DNA from: Corallococcus coralloides DSM 2259
GTDB lineage: Bacteria > Myxococcota > Myxococcia > Myxococcales > Myxococcaceae
NCBI RefSeq assembly: GCF_000255295.1
Contig: NC_017030.1
Location: 7,972,328-8,036,327 of the forward strand
Length of the DNA stretch: 64,000 nt
Reading direction: 5' to 3'
Shown here: positions 38,542 through 47,342 of the stretch, one piece after another
Layout of the letters: every line of letters starts with the position of its first letter
How positions within the stretch are numbered: the first letter of the stretch is position 1
Program-made: the position numbers and the translations under genes
The notes under the pieces: generated by a model
Told to the model about the DNA's origin: nothing
What the model saw: the letters and a program-made list of their open reading frames with translations, nothing else
The model's database searches: none

Positions 38542-39720
38542 ATGAAGAGGCTGCGCGCCTGGAGCCTGTGTGTGTTGCTTGCCAGCGGCTGTGCCACGAC
38601 TTCGGCGGTTCGTGAGTCACCGCCCGTTCCCGACGTCGCCGCGCTGGATGCGGAGGCGGCTCGCGCGATGTCCGCGACCGGCGCGAAGGGGCTGGCCATC
38701 GCGGTCATCGACAATGGCCGCGTGGTCGCGACCCGGGCCTATGGCTCCCGCGATGCGAAGGGTGAACCGCTGCGCACGGACACGGTGATGTATGGCGCGT
38801 CCATCACCAAGACGGTCTTCGCCTACGTCGTAATGCAGCTGGCGGACGAGAAGCGCATCGACCTGGACACGTCCATCTCGAAGTACCTGGACAAGCCGCT
38901 GCCTGACTACCCGGACGAGGACCGCTATTCGACCTGGTCCCATCTGGCCGGTGACGAACGCTGGCGGGACATCACGCCTCGCGTGCTGCTCACCCACAGC
39001 GCGGGCTTCGCCAACTTCGGCTTCCTCGAACCCGACGAGCGGCTGCGCATCCACTTCGCTCCGGGCAGCCGGTTCGCCTACTCCGGCGACGGCATCATCC
39101 TGATGCAGTTCGTGCTCGAACGCGGGCTCGGGCTGGACGTGGGCGCGGAGATGCAACGGCGCGTGTTCGACCGCTTCGGCATGCGCACGACCAGCATGAT
39201 GTGGCGGCCGGACTTCGCGCAGAACCTGGCCGACGGCTGGAAGCTCGACGGCAGCGTGGAGCCGCACGACGAACGCAGCAGGGTGCGCGCGGCGGGTTCC
39301 ATGGACACCACGCTCGATGACCTGGCGCGCTTCGCTGCCGCGTTGGTGAGCGGTGAGGATCTGTCTCCGGAGGCCTTCGCCCGGATGACCTCGCCCCAAT
39401 TGCCCATCACCACCCGGAGCCAGTTCCCTACCCTGCAGGACGAACTGCCGCCGGAGTCACGGCGCAAGGACCTGGCGGCAGGCCTGGGCGTGGTGGTGTT
39501 CGACGGCCCGCAGGGACGCGGGTTCTTCAAGAACGGCCACAACGACAGCACCGGCAACACCCTCGTGTGCCTGCCTCGTGGACGCCGCTGCGTGCTCATC
39601 CTGAGCAACGACGTCCGCGCCGAGCCCGCCTACCCCCACCTCGTTCGCTTCGTGTTGGGCGAGGCCGGTGTGCCCTGGGACTGGGAATACGGCGACATGG
39701 CGTTCTGGGACGGCCGCTGA
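38542..39720 (+). CDS. Serine beta-lactamase-like hydrolase, lipoprotein (class C/esterase family)
   Basis: A 392-residue protein. The lipoprotein signal ends LLASGC with Cys17; the ATG at 38542 is preceded by GGGAG. The serine hydrolase motif SxxK is S87-ITK in YGASITKTVF. A Tyr motif appears as RFAYSGDG, and the third motif is likely KNGHNDSTGN. Members include class C beta-lactamases, penicillin-binding proteins and esterases; this one cannot be assigned to antibiotic hydrolysis from sequence alone. It is divergent from the toxin module (168 bp between starts) and ends in a hairpin that includes its stop codon. Confidence 0.88.
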   Translation: MKRLRAWSLCVLLASGCATTSAVRESPPVPDVAALDAEAARAMSATGAKGLAIAVIDNGRVVATRAYGSRDAKGEPLRTDTVMYGASITKTVFAYVVMQLADEKRIDLDTSISKYLDKPLPDYPDEDRYSTWSHLAGDERWRDITPRVLLTHSAGFANFGFLEPDERLRIHFAPGSRFAYSGDGIILMQFVLERGLGLDVGAEMQRRVFDRFGMRTTSMMWRPDFAQNLADGWKLDGSVEPHDERSRVRAAGSMDTTLDDLARFAAALVSGEDLSPEAFARMTSPQLPITTRSQFPTLQDELPPESRRKDLAAGLGVVVFDGPQGRGFFKNGHNDSTGNTLVCLPRGRRCVLILSNDVRAEPAYPHLVRFVLGEAGVPWDWEYGDMAFWDGR

Positions 39721-39732
39721 GCGGCCTTCACA
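39712..39732 (+). terminator. Terminator-like hairpin built on the beta-lactamase-like gene's stop codon
   Basis: A 6-bp stem GGCCGC/GCGGCC (39712-39717 with 39721-39726) has the TGA stop as its 3-base loop and is followed by the T/C-rich TTCACACTTCTT. The short stem makes it a moderate candidate. Confidence 0.4.
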
Positions 39733-39831
39733 CTTCTTCACCGCCTGCTCAAATCACCGCAACCGGCGGCTTCCATATTGGCTCCAGTCAAGCAGCGGGA
39801 AACGACACCCCCACTCCTGGAGCCACACGCC

Positions 39832-40278
39832 ATGAAGAAGACGCTCGTCATCGCCGGTACCGCCGTCGTCGCCGTCACCCTGCTCACCGGTTTCGGCTGG
39901 GGCCGCCATCACCGCGGCACGCCCGACCCGGCGCGCATCAACCAGATGGTCACCTGGAAGCTGGACGACAAGCTGGATGACCTCAACGCCACCGAAGCGC
40001 AGCGCTCCTCCATCCACGCCGTGAAGGACCGCCTCCTCAGCGAAGGCCAGTCCCTCATGGAGGGCCAGCAGGCCGCTCGCGCCGAGGCCGTCACCCAACT
40101 GACGTCCGACGCGCCCGACGCCGCGAAGCTCCACTCCCTGGTGGACGCGCGCATCGACGCGGCTCGCGCCTTCGCCCACAAGGCCGTGGATGCCGTGATC
40201 GAAGTCCATCGCACGCTCACTCCCGCCCAGCGCCAGACGCTCGCCAGCGACTTCCGCGAGCACACCGGCGCGAAGTAG
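39832..40278 (+). CDS. Spy/CpxP-like periplasmic protein (LTxxQ motif)
   Basis: A 148-residue exported protein: signal peptide MKKTLVIAGTAVVAVTLLTG, then a helical mature region with RRHHRG-like basic start, and the motif LTPAQRQTLASDF near the C-terminus, which is the LTxxQ signature of Spy/CpxP-type chaperones. Length and composition fit. It may bind unfolded proteins or metals in the periplasm and report envelope stress, by analogy with Spy. Start at 39832 has GGAG 9 bases ahead. No sensor kinase of the Cpx type is adjacent. Confidence 0.82.
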   Translation: MKKTLVIAGTAVVAVTLLTGFGWGRHHRGTPDPARINQMVTWKLDDKLDDLNATEAQRSSIHAVKDRLLSEGQSLMEGQQAARAEAVTQLTSDAPDAAKLHSLVDARIDAARAFAHKAVDAVIEVHRTLTPAQRQTLASDFREHTGAK

Positions 40279-40382
40279 CCCCACCCGGAGGGTCCCGCCC
40301 AGGGTGCGCTCGGCATGACACATTCCGTGTTTCAGCCCGAACCTTCGTGGGCAGGAATGACGCGCGCGGTTATTGTCGGTCG

Positions 40383-41192
40383 GTGGATTACACCGACTAC
40401 GCTCGACGCATCCGCTCCCACGCATCCCTGGGAGAACTCTCCGAATACGGCCAGGTACACGAAGGGGGGCGCGACTATCCCCTCTTCCGCCTCATCATCC
40501 CGGGCGACCGATGGCTCGTCATCACGTCCGGCTTCCATGGGGAAGAACCCGCCGGGCCGCTGACGCTCGCGAAGCACCTGCCGGACATCGTCGCGTACGC
40601 GAAGTCCAAGGGCGTGGGCCTGCGCGTCTACCCATGCATCAACCCTTCCGGCTTCGAGGACGGCACCCGCTACAACCGCAGCGGCGAGAAGCCCAACAAC
40701 GACTTCATGCGCTACGAGATCGCCCCCGGCGAGTGGCGCGGCGAGCTCGTGGGCGACCCGTCCATCCTCCGCTGGGCCCTGTACGACGGCGGCCCCAAGG
40801 AGACGCGCGCGGTGCGCACGGACCTGGCGCGCTTCCCCGCCCCGGACGCCGCGCTCGACATCCATCAGGACAACTACCTGGGCGGCGTCGCCACGTACGC
40901 GTACGTCTTCGGGGACAAGGCCGCCTATCGCCCGCTGCAAGAGGCCGCCGCCGCGCATGCCACCGTGGTGAAGAGCCGCAAGGTGGATGACAACGCCTAC
41001 GCCGACGAGCACGGCCTCATCGTCTTCCACGACGGAAGCGTCACCGACTGGTACATGCGCCAGGGCGTGCCGTACACCGCCGCGCTGGAGACCACCACGC
41101 CCACGTCGCAGGAGGCTTGCGACGCCGTGAACCTCATCTGGATCCGCGGCTTCATCGACCTGGCCGCGCGTGGAGAGGGGCCCACCCGATGA
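40383..41192 (+). CDS. M14-like (zinc carboxypeptidase/succinylglutamate desuccinylase type) hydrolase
   Basis: A protein of about 269 residues with the zinc-site pattern of the M14/AstE superfamily: GFHGEEPAG near residue 50 (H and E ligands), NPSGFEDGTRYNR and a later DIHQDNY (third His). No signal peptide is present. Substrate could be a peptide, an N-acyl amino acid or a glycan-linked amide; I cannot tell. The start is uncertain, as GTG codons at 40347 and 40383 are possible and neither has a good ribosome binding site. The end overlaps the aldo/keto reductase start by four bases, so the two are translationally coupled. Confidence 0.72.
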   Translation: MDYTDYARRIRSHASLGELSEYGQVHEGGRDYPLFRLIIPGDRWLVITSGFHGEEPAGPLTLAKHLPDIVAYAKSKGVGLRVYPCINPSGFEDGTRYNRSGEKPNNDFMRYEIAPGEWRGELVGDPSILRWALYDGGPKETRAVRTDLARFPAPDAALDIHQDNYLGGVATYAYVFGDKAAYRPLQEAAAAHATVVKSRKVDDNAYADEHGLIVFHDGSVTDWYMRQGVPYTAALETTTPTSQEACDAVNLIWIRGFIDLAARGEGPTR

Positions 41193-42070
41193 TTCAACGT
41201 CCCCTGGGGAAGAGTGGCCTCACCGTGTCCGCGCTCGGCTTTGGCGCCGGGCCCGTGGGCAGTGAAGCGCTGAGCGACGCCGACGCGGAGGCGCTCCTCC
41301 ACGGCGTGCTGGACGCGGGCATCACGCTCATCGACACCGCGCCCAGCTACGGCGTGTCCGAGGAGCGCATCGGCCGGTTCCTCGGCTCGCGCCGCCGAGA
41401 GTTCGTGCTGTCCACCAAGTGCGGCTACGGCGTGCCCGGCGTGGAGGACTGGACGCCCGAGTGCATCACGCGCGGCGTGGACCTGGCCCTCCAGCGCCTG
41501 CGCACGGACGTGCTGGACGTGCTGCACTTCCACTCGTGCCCTCCGGACGTGCTCCACCGCCCGGGCCTCATCGAGGCGCTCACCCGCGCGGTGGAGGCGG
41601 GCAAGGTGCGCGCCGCCGCGTACTCGGGCGACAACGCCGGGCTGGACGCCGCGCTGGAGACGGGCGCGTTCGCCGTGGTGCAGACGTCCGTGAACCTCTT
41701 CGACCAGCGCTCGCTGGACCATGGCGTGGCGAAGGCCCAGGAGCGCGGTGTGGGCGTCATCGCCAAGCGCCCCCTGGCCAACGCGCCGTGGCGCTTCCCG
41801 GGGCGCCCCTACGCGCACGACGTGGGCGAGTACTGGGAACGGATGCAGCGCATGGCCCTCCAGACGGATGGCCTGGACTGGCCGGAGCTGGCGCTGCGCT
41901 TCACCGCGTTCGCGCCGGGCGTGGCCACCTGCATCGTGGGCACCACGCGGCTGGACAACCTGCGCGCCAACGCACGCACCCTGGAGCAGGGTCCCCTCCC
42001 CGAGCCCACCGTTCAGGCCATCCGCGACGCCTTCCGTCGCCATGACACCGGGTGGGACGGCGTCATTTGA
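41189..42070 (+). CDS. Aldo/keto reductase
   Basis: A 293-residue (beta/alpha)8 oxidoreductase. The catalytic tetrad shows as DTAPSYG (Asp, Tyr), STKCGYG (Lys) and LHFHSC (His). NADPH binding is suggested by the C-terminal VGTTRLDNLRANA stretch. The ATG is inside ATGA, overlapping the preceding peptidase-like stop, after GAGAGGGG. Family members reduce aldehydes, ketones or sugars; the D-galactose/L-fucose dehydrogenase-like subgroup shares GAGPVG-type N-termini. Substrate unknown. It forms a two-gene unit with the M14-like gene. Confidence 0.9.
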   Translation: MIQRPLGKSGLTVSALGFGAGPVGSEALSDADAEALLHGVLDAGITLIDTAPSYGVSEERIGRFLGSRRREFVLSTKCGYGVPGVEDWTPECITRGVDLALQRLRTDVLDVLHFHSCPPDVLHRPGLIEALTRAVEAGKVRAAAYSGDNAGLDAALETGAFAVVQTSVNLFDQRSLDHGVAKAQERGVGVIAKRPLANAPWRFPGRPYAHDVGEYWERMQRMALQTDGLDWPELALRFTAFAPGVATCIVGTTRLDNLRANARTLEQGPLPEPTVQAIRDAFRRHDTGWDGVI

Positions 42071-42181
42071 CGCAGCCCGCCAGTCTGACGTTCCGTCCTC
42101 CAGCGAAGATTTCAGCGTCGGCAACTGCTCACTACCGACGTTTGTCTCGTCCATCCGGGTCGGGTGCTCAGCCTGGGGGCC

Positions 42182-42481
42182 ATGGCAACCATCCGGTCCA
42201 TGAACGTGATGCCAGAGTCTGAGAAGGATGGAGAAATGGTGGAGCTGCACCCCACCTCGCTGGATCTGAACCAGGTGGAGCCCACCCCGCAGGTGGTGAA
42301 CTGGCTGCGCATGCGCGCGAGCCAGTGGCTCACCACGGCGCAGAAGGACTTCAACGCGGCCCTCTTCGCGCGGGATGGTTCGGAGGCGTCGTTCGACCGC
42401 TACGCCGACGCCCGCTCGGAGCTGGACTCCGCGGAGGCCTGGGCCCTGCGCGTCTCCGAGTTCGTCGCGCACGTGCGGTAG
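42182..42481 (+). CDS. Small hypothetical protein
   Basis: A protein of about 99 residues with typical high-GC codon use for this genome. The C-terminal half is helical and acidic (QWLTTAQKDFNAALFARDGSEA, YADARSELDSAEAWALRV shortened here). No domain or signal is recognised. Several starts are possible: ATG at 42182, 42200 or 42236; the last has GGAGAA directly ahead. It lies between the aldo/keto reductase and the molybdenum hydroxylase operon, with no functional clue. Confidence 0.55.
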   Translation: MATIRSMNVMPESEKDGEMVELHPTSLDLNQVEPTPQVVNWLRMRASQWLTTAQKDFNAALFARDGSEASFDRYADARSELDSAEAWALRVSEFVAHVR

Positions 42482-42584
42482 GTGCCGCGCGGTGTTGATG
42501 GGAGGCGGACGTTCGGTGTCCACCTCCGCCGGAGCGCCTGAGCGGGACTGCTAGCCTCCCCTCCCCCCCCGGAGGAGCCCGCGG

Positions 42585-43052
42585 ATGGCCTTCACGCTGA
42601 ACGTCAACGGAGCATCCCACGTCATCGACGAGGAGGAGGACATCCCCCTTCTCTACGTCCTGCGCGACACGCTGCGGCTCAACGGCGCGAAGTACGGCTG
42701 CGGCGTGGGCCAGTGCGGCGCGTGCACCGTGCTGCGTGACGGGGTGCCGGTGCGCTCGTGTGTCGTGCCCGCGGTGTCGCTCCAGGGACGGGAGGTCACC
42801 ACGGTGGAGGGCCTGCGCGCTCCGGACGGCACGCTGCATGCGCTCCAGCGCGCGTTCCTCGCGGAGCAGGCCGGACAGTGCGCGTACTGCATCCCGGGGA
42901 TGATCCTCTCCGCGGCGGGCCTCCTGCGCCGGAAGCCCTCTCCCACCGAGGCGAACATCCGCACCGCGCTGGATGCGAACCTGTGCCGGTGTGGCTCGCA
43001 CAACCGCATCGTGCGCGCCGTCCAGCGCGCGGCGGCGGAGCTGGCGGAATGA
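42585..43052 (+). CDS. (2Fe-2S)-binding small subunit of molybdenum hydroxylase (IorA-like)
   Basis: A 155-residue protein with two [2Fe-2S] centres. The plant-type centre uses C39, C44, C47 and C59 (GCGVGQCGACTVL and RSCVVP); the second uses C99, C102, C134 and C136 (GQCAYCIPGM and LCRCGSHN). This is the layout of the alpha subunit of isoquinoline 1-oxidoreductase and the aldehyde/CO dehydrogenase small subunits. It passes electrons from the molybdenum site of the large subunit encoded next. Strong ribosome binding site GGAGGAG 7 bases before the ATG. Its stop overlaps the large-subunit start by ATGA. Confidence 0.95.
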   Translation: MAFTLNVNGASHVIDEEEDIPLLYVLRDTLRLNGAKYGCGVGQCGACTVLRDGVPVRSCVVPAVSLQGREVTTVEGLRAPDGTLHALQRAFLAEQAGQCAYCIPGMILSAAGLLRRKPSPTEANIRTALDANLCRCGSHNRIVRAVQRAAAELAE

Positions 43053-45256
43053 GCGCTCCGGTCTCCCGTCGTTCGGTGTTGAAGGGCTCGCTGGTGCTGG
43101 CCTTCGCGCTCGCGGGGCCGGACGTCACCTGGGCCGCGCCCGGGCAGAAGAACGGCCTGCCCCAGGACCTGGCGCGCACGCCCGGACTGGATGCGTGGAT
43201 CCGCATTGGCGAGGACGGCGTCGTCACGTTGATGACGGGCAAGGTGGAGCTGGGCCAGGGCATCCTCACCGCGCTGGGACAGCTGTGCGCGGAGGAGCTG
43301 GACGTTGAACCGTCGCGGCTGCGCGTCGTGTCCGGGGACACGCGCGTCTGTCCTCCTGAAGGCGCCACGGCCGGGAGCATGTCCATCCCCAATGGCGGCG
43401 CGGCGGTGCGGCAGGCCTCCGCGGAGGTGCGCGCGCTGCTGGTGGACATGGCCGCGAAGAAGCTGCGCGTCCCGGCGACGCGGCTCACCGTCCGGGACGG
43501 CACGCTGCAGGACACGGGCGGACGCGCCCGCATCACCTACTGGGAGCTCGTGGGAGGAAAACGCCTCGAGCGCGAGGCCACCGGCACCGTCGCGCCCAAA
43601 CCCGCGGGCCAGCGCAAGCAGGTGGGCCGGTCCCTTCCCCGGATGGACCTGCCCGCGAAGGTGGTGGGGGAAGCGCGCTTCGTCCAGGACCTGCGGTCCG
43701 ATACGCAGGTGCATGGCCGCGTGGTGCGCGCGCCCTCGCCGGGTGCGTCGCTCGTGGCGGTGGACTCCGCGCCGGTGGCCGCGATGCCCGGCGTGCTCAA
43801 GGTGGTGCGGGACGGAAGCTTCCTGGGCGTCATCGCCTCACGTGAATGGCAGGCGGTGAAGGCCGCCGCCGCGCTGGCCGCCGCCGCGCGCTGGAAGGAC
43901 GGCGCGCCCCTCCCCGAGGATCCGCATGCGTGGTTGCTGACCCAGCCGACGCGGGACACGGTCATCCATTCCGTGGAGCGTCCCACCGACGTCGCGCCCG
44001 CGCGCACGTTGGAGGCCACCTACCGCCGGCCGTACCAGATGCATGCGTCCATCGGTCCGTCCTGCGCGGTGGCGGAGTGGGACGGCACCACGATGACGGT
44101 GCACACCCACAGCCAGAGCGTGTTCGAGACGGGCGAGGCCGTGGCGAAGCTGCTGGGTCTTTCGAAGGAACAGGTGCACTTCCGGCACCAGGACGGCTCC
44201 GGCTGCTACGGCCACAACGGCGCGGACGACGTGGCGGCGGACGCCGCACTGCTGGCCCGCGCCCTGCCCGGCCGCGCTGTGCGCGTGCAGTGGTCGCGCG
44301 AGGACGAACACACGAACGAGCCCTATGGCTCCGCCATGGTGACCCGGGTGCGCGCGGGCGTGGATGCGAACGGGGACGTGCTCGACTGGGATTACGCGCT
44401 CTGGTCCATGTCGCACGGGACACGGCCTGGGGGCGTTCCTGGCAACCTGCTCGCGGGCCGGTCGCTGGCGAAGCCCTTCGCCCAGCCGATGCCGAGGAAC
44501 GGCGGACCGCCGAACTACTCCGCAGACCGCAACGCCATCCCGCTGTATGCCTTTCCGGGTCAGGCCGTGACGACGCACTTCGTGACGGCGATGCCCGTGC
44601 GCGTGTCGTCCATGCGCGGCCTGGGTGCCTATGCGAACGTCTTCTCCATCGAGTCCTTCATGGACGAGCTGGCGCACGCCGCGAAGGTGGACCCCGCCGC
44701 GTTCCGGCTCCGGCAGCTTCGCGATGAGCGGGCAAAGGCAGTCATCGTCCGCGCGACGGAGCGGTTCGGCTGGGAGCGCTACCAGCGCAGACCGCATCAT
44801 GGACGCGGGCTCGCCTTCGCCCGGTACAAGAACCTGGCGGCGTACTGCGCGGTATGCATGGAGGTCGTCGTGCCTCCGGACACGCTCGTGCCGCGCGTGG
44901 TGCGCGCCGTGCTCGCCGCCGACGCGGGCGAGGTGGTCAACCCGGATGGGCTCGCCAACCAGTTGGAGGGTGGGCTCATCCAGTCGCTGAGCTGGAGTCT
45001 GAAGGAGGCCGTGCGCTTCGACTCGCGGCGCATCCTGTCTCGCGACTGGGAGGGCTATCCCATCCTCACCTTCTCCGAAGCGCCGCCCGTGGACGTGCAG
45101 CTCATCGACCGGCCGGAGGAGCCGTTCCTCGGCGCGGGGGAAGCGAGTCAGGGCCCTTCGGCGGCGGCGCTCGCCAACGCCGTGTTCGACGCCACGGGCC
45201 TGCGCGTGCGCGACCTGCCCATCACCGCGGAGCGACTGAAGGCCCTGCGCGGTTAG
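43049..45256 (+). CDS. Molybdopterin-binding large subunit, isoquinoline 1-oxidoreductase/aldehyde oxidase type (IorB-like)
   Basis: A 735-residue xanthine-oxidase-family subunit. A Tat-type signal is at the N-terminus (SRRSVLKG then a hydrophobic stretch), so the enzyme is likely exported folded with its cofactor. The molybdenum-cofactor regions include GKVELGQGILTALGQ, the GCYGHNGADDVAADAAL stretch, SMRGLGAYANVF and a C-terminal GAGEASQGPSAAALANAV with the catalytic Glu in context. The family hydroxylates N-heterocycles or aldehydes. Here the substrate is unknown. It is coupled to the IorA-like gene and overlaps the cytochrome gene by four bases at the 3' end. Confidence 0.93.
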   Translation: MSAPVSRRSVLKGSLVLAFALAGPDVTWAAPGQKNGLPQDLARTPGLDAWIRIGEDGVVTLMTGKVELGQGILTALGQLCAEELDVEPSRLRVVSGDTRVCPPEGATAGSMSIPNGGAAVRQASAEVRALLVDMAAKKLRVPATRLTVRDGTLQDTGGRARITYWELVGGKRLEREATGTVAPKPAGQRKQVGRSLPRMDLPAKVVGEARFVQDLRSDTQVHGRVVRAPSPGASLVAVDSAPVAAMPGVLKVVRDGSFLGVIASREWQAVKAAAALAAAARWKDGAPLPEDPHAWLLTQPTRDTVIHSVERPTDVAPARTLEATYRRPYQMHASIGPSCAVAEWDGTTMTVHTHSQSVFETGEAVAKLLGLSKEQVHFRHQDGSGCYGHNGADDVAADAALLARALPGRAVRVQWSREDEHTNEPYGSAMVTRVRAGVDANGDVLDWDYALWSMSHGTRPGGVPGNLLAGRSLAKPFAQPMPRNGGPPNYSADRNAIPLYAFPGQAVTTHFVTAMPVRVSSMRGLGAYANVFSIESFMDELAHAAKVDPAAFRLRQLRDERAKAVIVRATERFGWERYQRRPHHGRGLAFARYKNLAAYCAVCMEVVVPPDTLVPRVVRAVLAADAGEVVNPDGLANQLEGGLIQSLSWSLKEAVRFDSRRILSRDWEGYPILTFSEAPPVDVQLIDRPEEPFLGAGEASQGPSAAALANAVFDATGLRVRDLPITAERLKALRG

Positions 45257-45897
45257 GGCTTCGGGCAGTGGGCGCCGGTGTCCACCCAGGCCTGGATGAG
45301 CGCGCCGAACTCCGCCTGCGTCCCGGGCACCGGCTCGCGTCCGGGGCCCGGGTTCCAGCCCCAGCCCACGAGCACGTCCTCCGCCATGTGGTGCTGGATG
45401 GCGGCCAGGTCCTTGCCGCCATTCCGCTTCGGGTCCTTGAGCTGCTCGCAGACTTCGCCCAGCGAGCGGCCAATCCACGCCATCTCCACCGGGGCCAGGG
45501 CCCACTTGGGATTGCCCGGGATGCTCGCCACGGTGGCGCCCACCGTGGGCGTGTTCGCCGCCTGATGGCAGGCCGTGCAGGGCAGGCCGGGCGCGCCGTG
45601 GCCATCCTCACCGCCCACCACTGATGGGACGTGCGCCTGCTGGCTCATGCCCTGCCGGGGCCGCCCGTCCGGTGGGTGGCAGTTCGTGCAGCGCGGATGG
45701 GCAATCACCCGCCCCGCCTCCACGAAGAGCGCCACGGAGCGCGCCTGCGTGTCCTCGATGCGCGCGAAGGACGCCACGGGCCGCAGCGCATTCGGGGCAA
45801 CGGAAACTTCAGCCTCAGACGCCCGGGTCCCGCTCCGGCAGCCCGGGAGCGCGGCGACGGCACACGACAGCAGGAGGACGGCGCGGTGGCTTCGCAT
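45253..45897 (-). CDS. Diheme c-type cytochrome lipoprotein
   Basis: A 214-residue protein with a lipobox LPGC (Cys20) and two CxxCH heme-binding motifs, CTNCH at residues 70-74 and CTACH at 107-111. It therefore sits on the periplasmic side of a membrane and carries electrons. It is convergent with the IorB-like gene; the two stops overlap by four bases (45253-45256). A natural inference is that it takes electrons from the exported molybdenum hydroxylase, but a shared location is the only evidence, and the opposite orientation weakens it. Confidence 0.85.
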   Translation of the reverse strand: MRSHRAVLLLSCAVAALPGCRSGTRASEAEVSVAPNALRPVASFARIEDTQARSVALFVEAGRVIAHPRCTNCHPPDGRPRQGMSQQAHVPSVVGGEDGHGAPGLPCTACHQAANTPTVGATVASIPGNPKWALAPVEMAWIGRSLGEVCEQLKDPKRNGGKDLAAIQHHMAEDVLVGWGWNPGPGREPVPGTQAEFGALIQAWVDTGAHCPKP

Positions 45898-46009
45898 GCA
45901 CGTGGAAGCGTGACATGGGACGACAGGGGCCAGCCATTCTGGCCTCCGCCGAATGTCCACCTTCCGGACTCGGAACGCCGCCGCCGGGGGCGGCTCCTAC
46001 GTGCGGCCC

Positions 46010-47200
46010 TCAGCGCCCCACGCCCATGCGCGTCCACAGGTCCAACAGCGTGCGCAGCACGGACGCATCCGGCACGTCCGCCGCGGGCGGCACGTCCACG
46101 CGGATGCCGTGCGCCGCCAGCCGCGTGAAGGGGTTGTTCGCGTCCGGCGTCTTCAGCGGCACGGATGGATCCGCCGGCCGGAAGCCGAACGCCAGCGCGC
46201 GGGCCTGCACCTCCGGGCTGCGCAGGAAGGCCACCCACTCCAGCGCCGCCGCGCGCTGCTCGGGCGTCACCCAGTCCGCCTGGAGCACCGCCGCCGGATG
46301 GTCGCTCCACAGCGTCACCGGCGGATAGTCCACCCGCAGCGCCCCCCACCGGCCCTGCGCGTGGTCCAGCTGCGCGATGGCCAGGCTCTCGTACACCAGC
46401 GCCAGGTCGTAGCGGGACGGCCCGTAGCGCACCAGGTCCGTCATGAACGTGCCCGTGGACGGCTCGAAGCGTGTCACGCCCCGCTCCAGTCCCTGCAGCC
46501 ACGCCTGATAGCCCGGATCCAGCAGGTCCCCTTCCTTCACGCCCTCGCGCCGGCCCAGGTACTCCAGCGTCGCGGACAGGAGCGCCTGCAGACCGGAGTT
46601 GGACTTCCGCGGGTCCGTATGGCCCAGCTTCACGAAGCCCCACTCCGGCGGGCCGCCCACCGCGGGCCAGCCCCGGTCGCTCGCCACCGCGCGCTGGAGC
46701 GTCTTCCACGACAGGGCCGAGCCTCCGCCCGCCTTGCGCAACACCTCCATCCGGTCCTGCCAGCCCACGAACACGAGCGGCGTAATCACCAGCGGATGCG
46801 GTGCGGCGTCTCCCTGCGTGGCGAACAGCGGCCCGTGCGATTCATCCGTCGCCCAGTCCGCCGCGAGCATGCGCAACTGCGCGCTGTCCGCCGGGCTCCA
46901 CACCGTGGGCTTCTCCCGCCCTTCCAGGATGGCCTGCGCCGCCTCCAGCGAGCCCCGCCCCACCAGCGTCACCCGCACCCGCGGATGCGTCCGCTCGAAC
47001 TCCGCGAGCGCCGCCTCCACCCACGCGCGCTTCTCCGTGCTGTAGAGGAACGTGATGTCCGTCACCCGCCGCCGCGACGGCAGCACGGTGGACTCCGGCT
47101 CCGGCGTCCCCGGGTGGGGCGCCACCGGGGCCGCCAGCAGGTAGAACACCCCCAGCAGCGCGGCCAGCATGCCAATGACGAGGAGAGCCCGGGGCTTCAT
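46010..47200 (-). CDS. Extracellular solute-binding protein (ABC type 1-like), orphan
   Basis: A 396-residue exported protein with a signal or anchor helix (ALLVIGMLAALLGVFYLLAA). The mature part has the two-lobe periplasmic binding protein layout: ITFLYSTEKRAWVEAALAEFERTHP at the beginning, WSPADSAQLRMLA, and late SPEVQARALAFGFRPADPSVPL. It resembles family-1 carbohydrate/iron-type binding proteins. No permease or ATPase gene lies nearby, so the transporter, if any, is elsewhere. GGGGGAG precedes the ATG. Confidence 0.75.
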   Translation of the reverse strand: MKPRALLVIGMLAALLGVFYLLAAPVAPHPGTPEPESTVLPSRRRVTDITFLYSTEKRAWVEAALAEFERTHPRVRVTLVGRGSLEAAQAILEGREKPTVWSPADSAQLRMLAADWATDESHGPLFATQGDAAPHPLVITPLVFVGWQDRMEVLRKAGGGSALSWKTLQRAVASDRGWPAVGGPPEWGFVKLGHTDPRKSNSGLQALLSATLEYLGRREGVKEGDLLDPGYQAWLQGLERGVTRFEPSTGTFMTDLVRYGPSRYDLALVYESLAIAQLDHAQGRWGALRVDYPPVTLWSDHPAAVLQADWVTPEQRAAALEWVAFLRSPEVQARALAFGFRPADPSVPLKTPDANNPFTRLAAHGIRVDVPPAADVPDASVLRTLLDLWTRMGVGR

Positions 47201-47342
47201 GCTCCCCCTCGTACCCCGGGTCGCGGCCCCGGAAAGCCCGCCGGTGCTTTTGTCACAACCCTGTCACTCACAGCCTCTCCCCCGGCCGCTCCCCGTCCAG
47301 GAACCATTCCGCCGGTTTGTTTGCCCTCATAGGACTGGCAGA

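Noticed and set aside
38114..38620. Minus-strand frame that could supply a missing N-terminus for the toxin module through a frameshift
   Set aside because: It has no signal peptide or lipobox and most of it is antisense to the beta-lactamase-like gene's start; truncation explains the module better.
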